Shown here: positions 36,576 to 45,019 of the stretch, in pieces | Layout: every line of letters starts with the position of its first letter | How positions within the stretch are numbered: the stretch's first letter is position 1 | NCBI RefSeq assembly: GCF_014358075.1 | Contig: NZ_JACONT010000022.1 | Location: 1-64,000, forward strand | Direction: 5' to 3' | Length of the DNA: 64,000 bases | Origin: Sphingomonas albertensis | GTDB taxonomy: Bacteria > Pseudomonadota > Alphaproteobacteria > Sphingomonadales > Sphingomonadaceae | Translations under genes and position numbers: made by a program | The notes under the pieces: model-generated | What the model was told of the DNA's origin: nothing | The model's database searches: none | The model's input: only the letters and a program-made list of their open reading frames with translations

Positions 36576-37452
36576 GCTGATCGATCGGTTCCTGGAGATG
36601 ATGACCGCGGAGGCGGGGGCGGCGGCCAACACCGTCGCCGCCTATCGCAGCGACCTGACGCTTGCCTCGCAGGCGCTCGACGGCGGCTTGGTCGATGCCG
36701 ATGTGGATACGCTGGCGAAACTGGCGGGCGGCTGGTCGGCGCTGTCCCGCTCGACTGTCGGGCGAAAGTCCGCCTCGCTCCGCCGCTTCTTCGCGTTCCT
36801 CGCCGACGAGGGGCACCGCGCCGACGATCCCGGCAAGGCGCTGCCCCGCCCCGGCACCGCGCGCACCTTGCCCAAGGTGCTGAGCCACGCCGATATCGAC
36901 CGGTTATTTGCGGCGATCGCCGAACGCGCGGCGCGCGATCCGCTCGATCCCAACGACCTGCGGCTCTCGGCGTTGTTCGAACTGCTCTACGGCTCGGGCC
37001 TGCGTGCGACCGAACTCGTCAGCCTGCCACGCAATGCGGTCCATCCCGATCGCCCGTTCCTGATCCTGCGCGGCAAGGGTGGGCGCGAGCGGCTCGTTCC
37101 CATCTCCGACCGCGCGCGAGCGGCGGTGGCGGTATGGCGGACGCATGTCGCGGCGGATCGCCTGTGGCTGTTCCCCTCGGGCAAGGGCCACCTGTCGCGC
37201 ATCCGCCTGTACCAACTGGTCAAGGCGCTCGCGGCCGAGGCCGGCATCCCGCCCGACCGTGTCAGCCCGCACGTCCTGCGCCATGCCTTCGCGACGCATT
37301 TGCTCGCCGGCGGCGCCGATCTGCGCGCGCTGCAATCGATGCTCGGCCACGCCGATATCGCCACCACCGAGATCTACACGCACGTCGACTCGAGCCGTCT
37401 CGTCGAACTCGTCAACACGCGGCACCCGCTGGCGGATATGCCACCTCGTTGA
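36553..37452 (+). CDS. xerD: Site-specific tyrosine recombinase XerD
   Basis: This recombinase resolves chromosome dimers at dif together with XerC. The 299-aa product starts from GTG 36553 (a second in-frame GTG lies 24 bp upstream in the repeat). The N-terminal SAM-like domain has ALIDRFLEMM and NTVAAYRSDL. The catalytic set is complete: GSGLRATEL (Arg), KGGRERLVP (Lys), HVLRHAFATHLL (His-x2-Arg), LGHADIATTEIYTHV (His, and nucleophile Tyr). It lies just upstream of accA. Its start lies in a short tandem repeat. Confidence 0.95.
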   Translation: MTHAVDRALIDRFLEMMTAEAGAAANTVAAYRSDLTLASQALDGGLVDADVDTLAKLAGGWSALSRSTVGRKSASLRRFFAFLADEGHRADDPGKALPRPGTARTLPKVLSHADIDRLFAAIAERAARDPLDPNDLRLSALFELLYGSGLRATELVSLPRNAVHPDRPFLILRGKGGRERLVPISDRARAAVAVWRTHVAADRLWLFPSGKGHLSRIRLYQLVKALAAEAGIPPDRVSPHVLRHAFATHLLAGGADLRALQSMLGHADIATTEIYTHVDSSRLVELVNTRHPLADMPPR

Positions 37453-37483
37453 CGCGGACGGCGTCGCACCGTAACCGCCGCAC

Positions 37484-38431
37484 ATGCCAAGCTTCCTCGA
37501 CTTCGAGAAACCGATCGCCGAACTCCAGGGCCGGATCGATGAACTCCGCGATACCGCCGCCGAAGGCAGCGTCGACCTCGCCGCCGACATCGCCCGTCTG
37601 CAGGCGAAGTCCGACAAGCTGCTGAAGGACACGTTTGCGCGTCTGACCCCGTGGCAGAAGACGCAGGTCGCGCGCCATCCGGAGCGTCCGCATTTCAAGG
37701 ATTACGTCGCCGCGCTGTTCGACGAGTTCGTGCCGCTCGCGGGCGACCGCGCGTTCGGCGACGACCAAGCGATCCTCGGTGGCTTCGCGACGTTCCGCGG
37801 CCGGAAGATTATGGTGCTCGGCCACGAAAAGGGCGACGACACCGCCAGCCGCCTCCGTCACAATTTCGGCATGGGCAAGCCCGAGGGCTATCGGAAGGCG
37901 ATCCGGTTGGTCGAACTCGCCAACCGATTCGGCCTGCCGATCGTCACCTTGGTGGACACCTCCGGCGCGTTCCCCGGCATTCAGGCTGAAGAGCGCGGCC
38001 AGGCAGAGGCGATCGCCCGATCGACCGAAGCCTGCCTCAACGCCGGCGTTCCGATCGTCGCGGCGATCGTCGGCGAGGGCGGCTCGGGCGGTGCGGTCGC
38101 GCTCGCGGCGGGCAACCGCGTGCTGATGTTCGAACACGCGGTCTATTCGGTGATCAGCCCCGAAGGCTGTGCCTCTATCCTGTGGCGCACCGCCGACAAG
38201 GCACCCGAAGCCGCCGAAGCGATGCGGATCACCGCGCAGGACCTGAAGGCGTTCGGGGTCATCGACGATATCGTCGCCGAACCGCTGGGTGGCGCACACC
38301 GCGACCGGGTCGCGGCGATCGATGCGCTGGGCGACGCGCTGTCGTCGGCGCTCGACGATATGGTGACGCTTGCGCCTGCCGACCTGCGCAAGGATCGCCA
38401 AGCAAAGTTCTTAAAGATGGGCCGTCTCTGA
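37484..38431 (+). CDS. accA: Acetyl-CoA carboxylase carboxyltransferase subunit alpha
   Basis: AccA (315 aa) pairs with AccD to transfer carboxyl to acetyl-CoA, making malonyl-CoA. The N-terminus FLDFEKPIAELQGRIDEL and the blocks RPHFKDYVAALFDEF, GRKIMVLGHEKGDDTASRLR and the crotonase-like VTLVDTSGAFPGI and AIVGEGGSGGAVAL are all present. Length is normal. It lies 31 bp after xerD. Confidence 0.98.
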   Translation: MPSFLDFEKPIAELQGRIDELRDTAAEGSVDLAADIARLQAKSDKLLKDTFARLTPWQKTQVARHPERPHFKDYVAALFDEFVPLAGDRAFGDDQAILGGFATFRGRKIMVLGHEKGDDTASRLRHNFGMGKPEGYRKAIRLVELANRFGLPIVTLVDTSGAFPGIQAEERGQAEAIARSTEACLNAGVPIVAAIVGEGGSGGAVALAAGNRVLMFEHAVYSVISPEGCASILWRTADKAPEAAEAMRITAQDLKAFGVIDDIVAEPLGGAHRDRVAAIDALGDALSSALDDMVTLAPADLRKDRQAKFLKMGRL

Positions 38432-38451
38432 GGTTCGCGATCTAGGCAACG

Positions 38452-38486
38452 AAAAAGGGGCGGCGAAACCGAAGTTCCGCCGCCCC
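38452..38486 (-). terminator. Rho-independent terminator of the Flp pilin gene
   Basis: On the minus strand, GGGGCGGCGGAAC pairs with GTTTCGCCGCCCC around TTCG (about ten perfect base pairs), followed by TTTTTC. It lies 27 bp downstream of the pilin stop at 38513. The plus side lacks a U-tract, so it serves the minus-strand pilin. Confidence 0.85.
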
Positions 38487-38512
38487 AATTCCTAAGCCTG
38501 ATTGCGGTCTGC

Positions 38513-38686
38513 TTACGTGGCCGACGCGTTCAGCTTGGTCGAGACGTTGTTGAACGTCTTGTTCAGGCTGTTGCCCAGGCCCTGCATCGCAGCGATGGCG
38601 GCAACGGCGATCAGCGCGGCGATCAGGCCGTACTCGATTGCGGTCGCGCCCTTGCTGTTCTTGAAAAACTTGCGAATCGTCTTCAT
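38513..38686 (-). CDS. Flp-type pilin (copy 1)
   Basis: This 57-aa class IVb prepilin has a short basic leader KTIRKFFKNSKG, prepilin-peptidase site G/ATAIEYG with Glu at +5, and a hydrophobic helix (LIAALIAVAAIAAMQ). The tail (LGNSLNKTFNNVSTKL) is the usual Flp C-terminus. The GGAG eight bases before the second ATG makes that the start. Tad secretion genes are not within the window. It has its own terminator. Confidence 0.92.
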   Translation of the reverse strand: MKTIRKFFKNSKGATAIEYGLIAALIAVAAIAAMQGLGNSLNKTFNNVSTKLNASAT

Positions 38687-38809
38687 TCCGGTCTCCATCG
38701 TTGGATTGCTTCAGTGTCACCCGGCTGGACCGGACGGGCCGGATCAGCAGTTCGAGAATTACGAGCGGTGAGTTGAGAAAGGTTTAAGGTGACCCGGTTT
38801 CTTTCCGGG

Positions 38810-39013
38810 TCAGCGGGCGGCACTGACCTTGGTGTCGACGGTGTTCCACATACCCGTGGTCGAGTTGGCCAATGCGGTCAGGCCGACGATCATCGCGATC
38901 ACCATAAGGGCGAGGATCAGGCCATATTCGATCGCGGTCGCGCCGCGCTGCTGGCGCAACGCACGCGCGATCGTTCGGATGATCGGGGACGTTGCGAAAT
39001 CTCTCGGCCTCAT
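38810..39013 (-). CDS. Flp-type pilin (copy 2)
   Basis: The 67-aa prepilin has a longer basic leader (RDFATSPIIRTIARALRQQ), then RG/ATAIEYGLILALMVIAMIVG and a polar tail. The cleavage site and Glu+5 are intact. It is upstream of the first pilin on the minus strand and 32 bp from the start of the Nudix gene on the other strand, so it may have its own promoter. Confidence 0.88.
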   Translation of the reverse strand: MRPRDFATSPIIRTIARALRQQRGATAIEYGLILALMVIAMIVGLTALANSTTGMWNTVDTKVSAAR

Positions 39014-39044
39014 GAGGCTGGTCTAGTCGTGAGGAGCTTAAGGA

Positions 39045-39473
39045 ATGACCAACATTCAATCCGGAACGGCAGGATCGTTGCTGCTACCCGTCGTCGCTGC
39101 CGCGCTGGTCGACCTGGACGGGCGCGTCCTGCTGCAGCAGCGCCCGGAAGGGAAATCGCTTGCCGGTCTGTGGGAGTTTCCGGGCGGCAAGGTCGAAGCG
39201 GGCGAGACGCCGGAAGCCGCGCTGATTCGCGAACTTGAGGAGGAACTGGGCATTGCCGTACCGCATGCCTGCCTCGCGCCGGCGGCGTTTGCGAGTGCGG
39301 GGTTGGGGGAGCGTCACCTGTTATTATTACTGTATATCACACGCAAATGGAGTGGGGTGCCCCGCGCGCTGGAGGCGTCCGCGCTGCGCTGGGTCCGGCC
39401 GGCGGACATGCACGGCCTCGCCATGCCGCCCGCGGATCGTCCGTTGATCGGCCTGCTCGACGCGCTGATCTGA
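39045..39473 (+). CDS. mutT: MutT-like Nudix pyrophosphohydrolase
   Basis: The 142-aa protein hydrolyses oxidised dNTPs such as 8-oxo-dGTP, preventing mutation. The Nudix box reads FPGGKVEAGETPEAALIREL then EEELGI, matching GX5EX7REUXEEXGU (residues about 47-70). The opening AAALVDLDGRVLLQQRPEGK is typical of MutT. It is divergent from pilin copy 2. Confidence 0.9.
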   Translation: MTNIQSGTAGSLLLPVVAAALVDLDGRVLLQQRPEGKSLAGLWEFPGGKVEAGETPEAALIRELEEELGIAVPHACLAPAAFASAGLGERHLLLLLYITRKWSGVPRALEASALRWVRPADMHGLAMPPADRPLIGLLDALI

Positions 39474-39692
39474 CCGCAAAATCCCCGACGATATGCACCC
39501 TATTCAAGGGTTTATCGATTTAAGCGAGGGTATGTCGGTCCGTCGCTCCACCAATGGCTCGTCACCATGGCGGATCGGCATACTCCGTGTTCAAATATCC
39601 GCTTGATCCGGGCGACGCGCCGGAGCATTATCGCGTCGCCGGCAAGCGTCCCCAAGACCGCAGCCGGCCATCCGGACTGCGGCTCGCACGCG

Positions 39693-39899
39693 TTATTCCC
39701 TTTTCTCGCGCGAGCCGTTTCCCGCAAGATCGGCCCGACACGCATCGGTGCCACGCGATCCGGCGCCAGACCGTTCCGCCGTTTCCAGCGCGTTGGCCAG
39801 GATCGCAGCGACCAGCGTGTCGTCCTGCGCATCGGCAAGATGCAATGCCCACGCGATCGCCGAGCGAAGCGACAGTGCGTCGTCTGAGGAAACGTCCAT
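39693..39899 (-). CDS. Small hypothetical protein, 68 aa
   Basis: This unrecognised protein starts DVSSDDALSLRSAIAWALHL, then a mostly helical acidic stretch (about 20-45: DAQDDTLVAAILANALETAE), and a polar tail. A GGAG nine bases before the ATG supports translation. It has no signal or helix. Longer in-frame extensions are less likely. Confidence 0.5.
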   Translation of the reverse strand: MDVSSDDALSLRSAIAWALHLADAQDDTLVAAILANALETAERSGAGSRGTDACRADLAGNGSREKRE

Positions 39900-39971
39900 A
39901 GTGTCATTCTCCACGTCCGCGATCCACGTCGGACCGGACGGATTTGCGGCAGGTGGTTCCGCATATCGAAA

Positions 39972-40005
39972 GGCGGCGCCCCAACATCGCTGTTGGAGCG
40001 CCGCC
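39972..40005 (-). terminator. Hairpin terminator downstream of the membrane protein gene
   Basis: GGCGGCGCTCCAAC and GTTGGGGCGCCGCC (minus strand) pair over 14 positions with one mismatch around a loop of AGCGAT, followed by only three T. It lies about 85 bp past the 40090 gene's stop. It is a plausible intrinsic terminator, with a weak U-tract. Confidence 0.6.
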
Positions 40006-40089
40006 CTAGACACGCTGACCGTTGAGAGTGGCGCGATGCCGGGTCTACCCGGCACCGCGCCGATCGGTATCAGATGCCGATATCAGCAG

Positions 40090-40968
40090 TTAGACGCGGC
40101 GACGTGCTGCGGCGGTTGCGCCGAAGCCTGCGGCGGCGGCACCGATCAGCAGCGCGATGACGACCATGAAGGACGTCCCGGCAGCGGCACCGGCGGCTGC
40201 GTCGGTAGCCGACTTGGCGGTCTCGATCGTGTCGTTCTTGGTCTTCACGAACTGAGCCTTGGCGCGCGTAACCTGGGCCTGGGCCTCGGGGCGGCTGATC
40301 TTGCGCTGAGCGGCGACGATGTCGACGATCCGGCTTTCGGCCTGCGCACCTTCCTGGCCACCACGGGCAAGCGCCGGCAGCTGCTTGGCGATTTCCTTCT
40401 GCGCCTGCTCAGGCGTCATCTGCGCGGGATCCGACGGCGCATCCGACAGATACTCGGCAGCTTCCTCGCGGACGTCGGTTACGTCGACATTCGCGACGTC
40501 GGCAACCTTGGGGGCTGCGGCGCCGATGCCGCTACCGGCTGCGGTCGCGACCGAGCCGACGGTGCGGAATGCACCACCGATGATGCCGCCGACTGCCGAG
40601 GTGAGCAAGTACAAGGTGAGGATCAGCGTGACGCCCCACACGACCAGGCCGTGGATCAGGCCGTCGAAACGATCCTGGACGCCGGCGACGCGTGCTGCGG
40701 CATAACCACCTGCGCCGAGGGCGATGACCGTCGTGATCACCCAATAGATGCCTGCGCCGATCCCGAACCCGGCCGCCCCCGGCGTGGTACCCTCGACCGG
40801 GTCGACGAGGCTGAGACCGATGCCGGTCCCGAGGATGCCGAGCACGAGCTGGACCGCGATCGCGATCACGACGCCCGCGAAGATCGCACCCCAGGATATG
40901 CGCGTCGGGGTCTTCGCATAGCGAATGTCATCGACCGGCAGGCCGCCGGGCGTCAGATGGGTAGCCAT
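40090..40968 (-). CDS. Membrane protein of the PhnA-like type, unknown
   Basis: The 292-aa integral membrane protein has four or five predicted helices (about 25-50, 72-95, 108-130 and 262-285). The first part (TRISWGAIFAGVVIAIAVQL) has the basic-then-hydrophobic pattern seen in proteins often named 'PhnA-like' in sphingomonads. A long central, Glu/Lys/Ala-rich soluble stretch (about 150-255) may be helical. Function is unknown. It is the last gene of a minus-strand cluster that starts with csbD, which suggests a stress role (inference). Confidence 0.75.
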   Translation of the reverse strand: MATHLTPGGLPVDDIRYAKTPTRISWGAIFAGVVIAIAVQLVLGILGTGIGLSLVDPVEGTTPGAAGFGIGAGIYWVITTVIALGAGGYAAARVAGVQDRFDGLIHGLVVWGVTLILTLYLLTSAVGGIIGGAFRTVGSVATAAGSGIGAAAPKVADVANVDVTDVREEAAEYLSDAPSDPAQMTPEQAQKEIAKQLPALARGGQEGAQAESRIVDIVAAQRKISRPEAQAQVTRAKAQFVKTKNDTIETAKSATDAAAGAAAGTSFMVVIALLIGAAAAGFGATAAARRRV

Positions 40969-41005
40969 AAATACTCCTGTTATAAAAAACTGTCGAACGA
41001 CGGCG

Positions 41006-41311
41006 TCAGTCTGCGCCGTTCTCGTCGATGTGGTTTCCGCGCTTCACCGGCGGCGAGACGGGCTTCCGCGCATCGTCCTTGCCGTCGCGGTCGGCGTCGG
41101 CGTCGGCTTCAGCGGTGGCGGCATCGTCGTCCGGCCGTTCGCCGAGCGGCTCGCCGATGATCTTGCCGATCGCATCCTGCACCGATTCCCGGGCCTGGCG
41201 AACGCGTGCACGCTCCTCTGCGGGAGTGACGTCCCGGTCCTGGGACGACGCGTCTTGTGGGACCGCGTCGTTGACCGAATCGTCATGCTTGAGATCTTTT
41301 GCGCGGGTCAT
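41006..41311 (-). CDS. Acidic hypothetical protein
   Basis: The 101-aa protein is strongly charged (DDD, EADADADRDGKDDARK) with a helical segment RVRQARESVQDAIGKIIGE. No signal or helix in the membrane. It was not recognised. The ATG overlaps the stop of the PAS-LuxR gene (ATGA), so coupled expression is likely. Confidence 0.6.
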   Translation of the reverse strand: MTRAKDLKHDDSVNDAVPQDASSQDRDVTPAEERARVRQARESVQDAIGKIIGEPLGERPDDDAATAEADADADRDGKDDARKPVSPPVKRGNHIDENGAD

Positions 41312-42858
41312 GCCGTCGCCTCCAAGGATTGTGCATCGGCGCGCGGCGTAGGTGCCGGCATGGAATCCCCGTCGAAGCCGCGTGCGCGCGCCCATGCGGC
41401 GGCGGCGTTGCGACGGTTGACGCCGATCTTCGAATAGATCCGTGCGACGTGGTTGCGCACGGTGTTGCCGGATACGTTGAGCGTGCGCGCGATCGACTTG
41501 TCGTCGAGACCGCGACAGATCAGCGCCAGTACCTCGCGCTCGCGCTGAGTCAGTTCGTCCAGCCCGACGCCCATCGGCTCGACCTGCGGCGTACGGATCC
41601 GCGCGAGCTTCTCCATGATCGAGCGGCTGAGCCAGCTCGTGTCCTTCATCACCGCCTCGATCGCGTGGACCAGTTCGCGCTCGGACGCTTTGCGCGTACT
41701 GATGTCGCGCATCGCCCACAGCACGCAGGCTTCTTCGCCGAGCATGATCGGTTCGGTCGACACGATGCAGTCGATGACCTCGCCATCCTTGAGGCGGAGA
41801 CGGACCTCGCGGTCGCGGATCGGCGTGCCGGCCTCGATCTCGCCTTCCATCGCCTCGCGCAGTGCCGGGGTCTCCCACAGGTCGACCTCGTCGAGCGGTC
41901 GCCCGACGATCTCGTCCGCGGTGTAGCCCGTCAGGCCGGTGAAGGCCTCGTTCACGTCGCACAGCCGGTGGCCGTCGAGCGCGCCGATCGCCAGCGCGAC
42001 GGGTGCGAGCGAGAACGTCCGCGTGAACCGCTCCTCGCTTTGGCGAAGCGCCTGCTCCGCCTTCCGCCGCGGTTCGAGATCGGCGAAGGTGAACAGCATG
42101 CACGGCTGTCCGCTCATGTCGATCGGCTGGCCGGCGACGATGACCAGCTTGGTCGCGCCACCGGGAAGGTCCAGCTCGGCCTCCATCTGCGGGATGGTGC
42201 GGCCCTCCTTCAGGCGCTCCTTGGCGAGGTCGCGCTTGTCGGCGCGCGCCAGCACGTCGATATCGTAGACACTGCGCGACAGGATGGCGTCGCGGTCATG
42301 CCCGGTCATGTCGATGAAGCCCTGATTGACCTTCACGAAACGAAGGTCGCACAGGCGGGCGATGATCGCCGGCGCCGGATTGGCGTTGAACGATTGTTCG
42401 AACCGGTCCTCCGCCTCGAACCGCGCCGACACGTCCTGGATGATCAGGACTAGGCATTCCGGCTCTTCCGCCTCGTTGGTGAGAACGAGGCTTCGGACCT
42501 GGTGGACCCAGCGCGGCTCCCGCTCGCCCGCGACGGCGACCTCGACGACCACCTGCGAGAACGCCTCGCCCGACACCACCCGCTCGATCGGATAGTCGGC
42601 GTCGTTCAGCTTGTGGTTGTTGCGATACCGCAGCTGGAACCGCTGGCGGTAATCGTCGACCGTGTTGCCAAGATCCTCGACCGACTCGACCCCGTGCATC
42701 CCGAGCGCCGCATGATTGGCCCACAGGATCGCCTGGTCGGGATCGATCAGAATCACGCCCTCGTTCAGCCCCGCGATGATCTGGCGCAGGTGGCGCAGAT
42801 CGGCGGAGTCGCGGAGCGACTTGAGGGCGGGCGCCAAGGGGGCGGGGTCCGTAGCCAC
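41308..42858 (-). CDS. PAS-domain LuxR-type regulator
   Basis: The 516-aa protein has three PAS-like modules in tandem (about 30-150, 155-275 and 290-410), with typical LIDPDQAILWANHAA, FVKVNQGFIDMTGHD and LCDVNEAFTGLTGYT blocks, but no kinase core. The C-terminal LuxR helix-turn-helix spans about 435-495 (LTQREREVLALICRGLDDKSIARTL). It is a one-component sensor-regulator rather than a two-component pair. The GTG start at 42858 lies four bases past the csbD stop. The ligands are unknown. Confidence 0.88.
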   Translation of the reverse strand: MATDPAPLAPALKSLRDSADLRHLRQIIAGLNEGVILIDPDQAILWANHAALGMHGVESVEDLGNTVDDYRQRFQLRYRNNHKLNDADYPIERVVSGEAFSQVVVEVAVAGEREPRWVHQVRSLVLTNEAEEPECLVLIIQDVSARFEAEDRFEQSFNANPAPAIIARLCDLRFVKVNQGFIDMTGHDRDAILSRSVYDIDVLARADKRDLAKERLKEGRTIPQMEAELDLPGGATKLVIVAGQPIDMSGQPCMLFTFADLEPRRKAEQALRQSEERFTRTFSLAPVALAIGALDGHRLCDVNEAFTGLTGYTADEIVGRPLDEVDLWETPALREAMEGEIEAGTPIRDREVRLRLKDGEVIDCIVSTEPIMLGEEACVLWAMRDISTRKASERELVHAIEAVMKDTSWLSRSIMEKLARIRTPQVEPMGVGLDELTQREREVLALICRGLDDKSIARTLNVSGNTVRNHVARIYSKIGVNRRNAAAAWARARGFDGDSMPAPTPRADAQSLEATA

Positions 42859-42862
42859 GGGA

Positions 42863-43228
42863 TCAGTCGCGCCGACCGTGCACGAGCCAGGCGATGCCGT
42901 AGCCGACCGCGGCCGCACCGAGCGCCCACAAGACGGGGGCCTCCTGCGCCGAAGCCTGGGCCGATGCGGCGCCGCGACGGGCCACCTCGGCGGCGCGCTC
43001 GCCGGCGTCGCGGGCTTCGCTGCCGATCTTCTCGGCCAGCTCGGGGGCGCCATCGACCGCGTCGTTGATCGCCGACTTGGCGCGACCGTACAGATTCTGC
43101 GCGCCACCGGCGACCTGATCGACGACGCCGTCGACCTGCCAGTCGCGGCTGTTCACGGTGTCGCCGATAGCCTTCTCGACCTTGCCGCCGACATAGCGAG
43201 CGCCGCCCTGAAACTCGTCCTTGTTCAT
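42863..43228 (-). CDS. CsbD-family stress protein with membrane anchor
   Basis: The 121-aa protein has a CsbD-like N-terminal part (residues 1-60, NKDEFQGGARYVGGKVEKAIG and the second repeat VDQVAGGAQNLYGRAKSAI), followed by an Ala/Glu-rich region and a terminal transmembrane helix (VLWALGAAAVGYGIAWLVHG). CsbD proteins are general-stress proteins of unknown activity. A possible EcfG-type promoter lies about 105 bp upstream. It starts the stress-type gene cluster. Confidence 0.88.
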   Translation of the reverse strand: MNKDEFQGGARYVGGKVEKAIGDTVNSRDWQVDGVVDQVAGGAQNLYGRAKSAINDAVDGAPELAEKIGSEARDAGERAAEVARRGAASAQASAQEAPVLWALGAAAVGYGIAWLVHGRRD

Positions 43229-43331
43229 GATCGTATTCCTTTCAGAAATCACGTCTCGCATCGCGTGACCGCGATCGGTCGCATCGAAGGCGTGCTCGTT
43301 ACGCCATCGTTGCAACCGGACTGGACGCATA

Positions 43332-43356
43332 AACTGCCGTCTAAGCGCTTGGTTCC
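43332..43356 (-). promoter_or_regulatory. Candidate EcfG-type (general stress) promoter
   Basis: On the minus strand, GGAAC is followed after 16 bases by AGTT, close to the alphaproteobacterial EcfG consensus GGAAC-N16-17-CGTT. It lies about 104 bp upstream of the csbD start. The -10 is imperfect (AGTT instead of CGTT). Confidence 0.45.
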
Positions 43357-43442
43357 TGGTAGTTTTGTGCCACCGTCTAGTCGGTATGTACCTCGTCGGG
43401 ACAGTGGGCCTGGACAGCGGCGGGCGTCATCCCGACCCGCTT

Positions 43443-44735
43443 TCACGCAGCCGTTTTCGCCCGGTCCTTCGTCTCCGGCATCGCGATCAGGTACAGCGCC
43501 AGCCCAAGGCCGGCGATGGTCGCGAGCGTCAGGAAACTTGCGGTGTAGCCGGACCAGACGATGATCGCCCCGGCGAGCGTCGCGGACAGCGCGGCGCCGA
43601 GACCCTGCACGCTGGCCACCGCGCCCTGGCTCACGTTGAACCGGCCGGTGCCCTTGGTCAGATCGGCGATCACCACCGGGAACAGCGCACCGAAGATGCC
43701 TGCGCCGACGCCGTCGAGCGCCTGTACTCCGACCAGCCACCATGGATTGTCCGACACCGTGTACAGCGCGCCGCGCGCCGCGAGGAACCCGAACGCGATC
43801 AGGAACAGCGGCTTGGTGCCCCATTTCTCGGTATTGCGGCCGACCACGATCGCGACCGGCACCATGACGAGCTGTGCGGCGACGATGCAGGCGGCGGTGA
43901 GCGAGGTCGCCTGGTCCTTGCCGACGGTGTGCGAGAGCAGCTGGCTGACCGATGTGAGCATCGCCGCGTTGGCGAGGTGGAACAGGAAGGCGGTGACCGC
44001 GAAGATCATCAGCGGCTTGTTCTCGATCAGCATCTTCCAGCCGCTCGGTTCCTCGCAATCGTCGTCGGGCTCGCAATCGAGGCCGCGCGCGACCGCGTTG
44101 TCGATGTCGTCATTGTCGATCCGCGACGCCGTCACGATGCTGGCGACGGTCAGCGCGCCCATCAGCCAGAACACGACGACCGGCCCGAACTTCCACGCGA
44201 GCACGCCCGCCAGCGCCGCCGACACCGCGTTGCCGGCATGATTGAACGCCTCGTTGCGGCCGACCCGCTTGGCGAACAGCTTGGGGCCGACCAGGCCGAG
44301 CGTGATCGCCGAGATCGCCGGGGCGAACACCGCGCCGGCGATCGCCGCGATCGACTGGGTGACGGCGACCGCGGTGAAGCCCGTGACGATCGGCAGCGAG
44401 ATGCTGCTGAGCGTGACCAGCAATGCCGCGATCATGACGATCCGCGGCTTGTTCCTGCCGCGATCGATCAGGCCGCCGGCGGGGGTCTGCGAGATCAGCC
44501 CGACGATCCCGGCGATGGTCAGGATCATGCCGACCGTCGCCTCGTTCCAGCCGTGCGCCGGACCGCGCACCGCGAGGAGATAGATCGCAAGATACGGTCC
44601 GAGGCCGTCGCGCACGTCGGCAAGGAAGAAGTTCAGCGCGTCGAGGGTCCTGTTCGGCGCGGACTTTCCGCCTGCCTCGGAACCACCCTTTTTGCCGGCG
44701 TCTTCGGCAAAACCGTCACCCGTCGTGCTGGCCAT
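43443..44735 (-). CDS. MFS transporter
   Basis: The 430-aa protein is a twelve-helix major facilitator. The early segment LNFFLADVRDGLGPYLAIYLL and a loop motif GLISQTPAGGLIDRGRNKPRI (equivalent to MFS motif A, G-x3-D-R-x-G-R) are present. A long central cytosolic loop (about 190-225) is rich in acidic residues (DDDCEEP). Start 44735 has CAGGGAATTGCC before ATG. The substrate is unknown. Confidence 0.88.
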   Translation of the reverse strand: MASTTGDGFAEDAGKKGGSEAGGKSAPNRTLDALNFFLADVRDGLGPYLAIYLLAVRGPAHGWNEATVGMILTIAGIVGLISQTPAGGLIDRGRNKPRIVMIAALLVTLSSISLPIVTGFTAVAVTQSIAAIAGAVFAPAISAITLGLVGPKLFAKRVGRNEAFNHAGNAVSAALAGVLAWKFGPVVVFWLMGALTVASIVTASRIDNDDIDNAVARGLDCEPDDDCEEPSGWKMLIENKPLMIFAVTAFLFHLANAAMLTSVSQLLSHTVGKDQATSLTAACIVAAQLVMVPVAIVVGRNTEKWGTKPLFLIAFGFLAARGALYTVSDNPWWLVGVQALDGVGAGIFGALFPVVIADLTKGTGRFNVSQGAVASVQGLGAALSATLAGAIIVWSGYTASFLTLATIAGLGLALYLIAMPETKDRAKTAA

Positions 44736-45019
44736 GGCAATTCCCTGAAAGTCGGTGTCGCGGAACCCGGCGCGGTCGGGAAACCCGTCGGCCATCGGAT
44801 CGCTAAAGCTATCGCCCGGGGGAAAGTTTCCGCGGACTATAAATATAGTTGGATCATATATTCCCCAATGAAGTCAGAAGCTAAACCGAAACTGAACGGC
44901 GCGGTTCAGCGTCGGATCATGAATAAAATGTCACGGAACGATGATCATCCAGCCACGCTATGGGGCGACGCTCGACTAGGAAGTGTGCGAGGACTTTGGA
45001 GCTGGTTTAATGGCACCAG
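44736..45019. other. Divergent promoter region between MFS and ArsB genes
   Basis: The 284-bp region contains an AT-rich patch with the inverted repeat ACTAT-AAAT-ATAGT (44836-44849), a likely operator or promoter site. No protein or repeat element is seen. Confidence 0.45.

Noticed and set aside
38452..38486. Hairpin after accA, considered as the accA terminator.
   Set aside because: The U-tract is on the minus strand, so it fits the pilin gene, not accA.
39512..39964. A 150-codon minus-strand frame overlapping the small gene at 39693.
   Set aside because: Its residues are Arg/Trp/Ser-rich without a motif; the other frame has a ribosome-binding site and a more protein-like composition.
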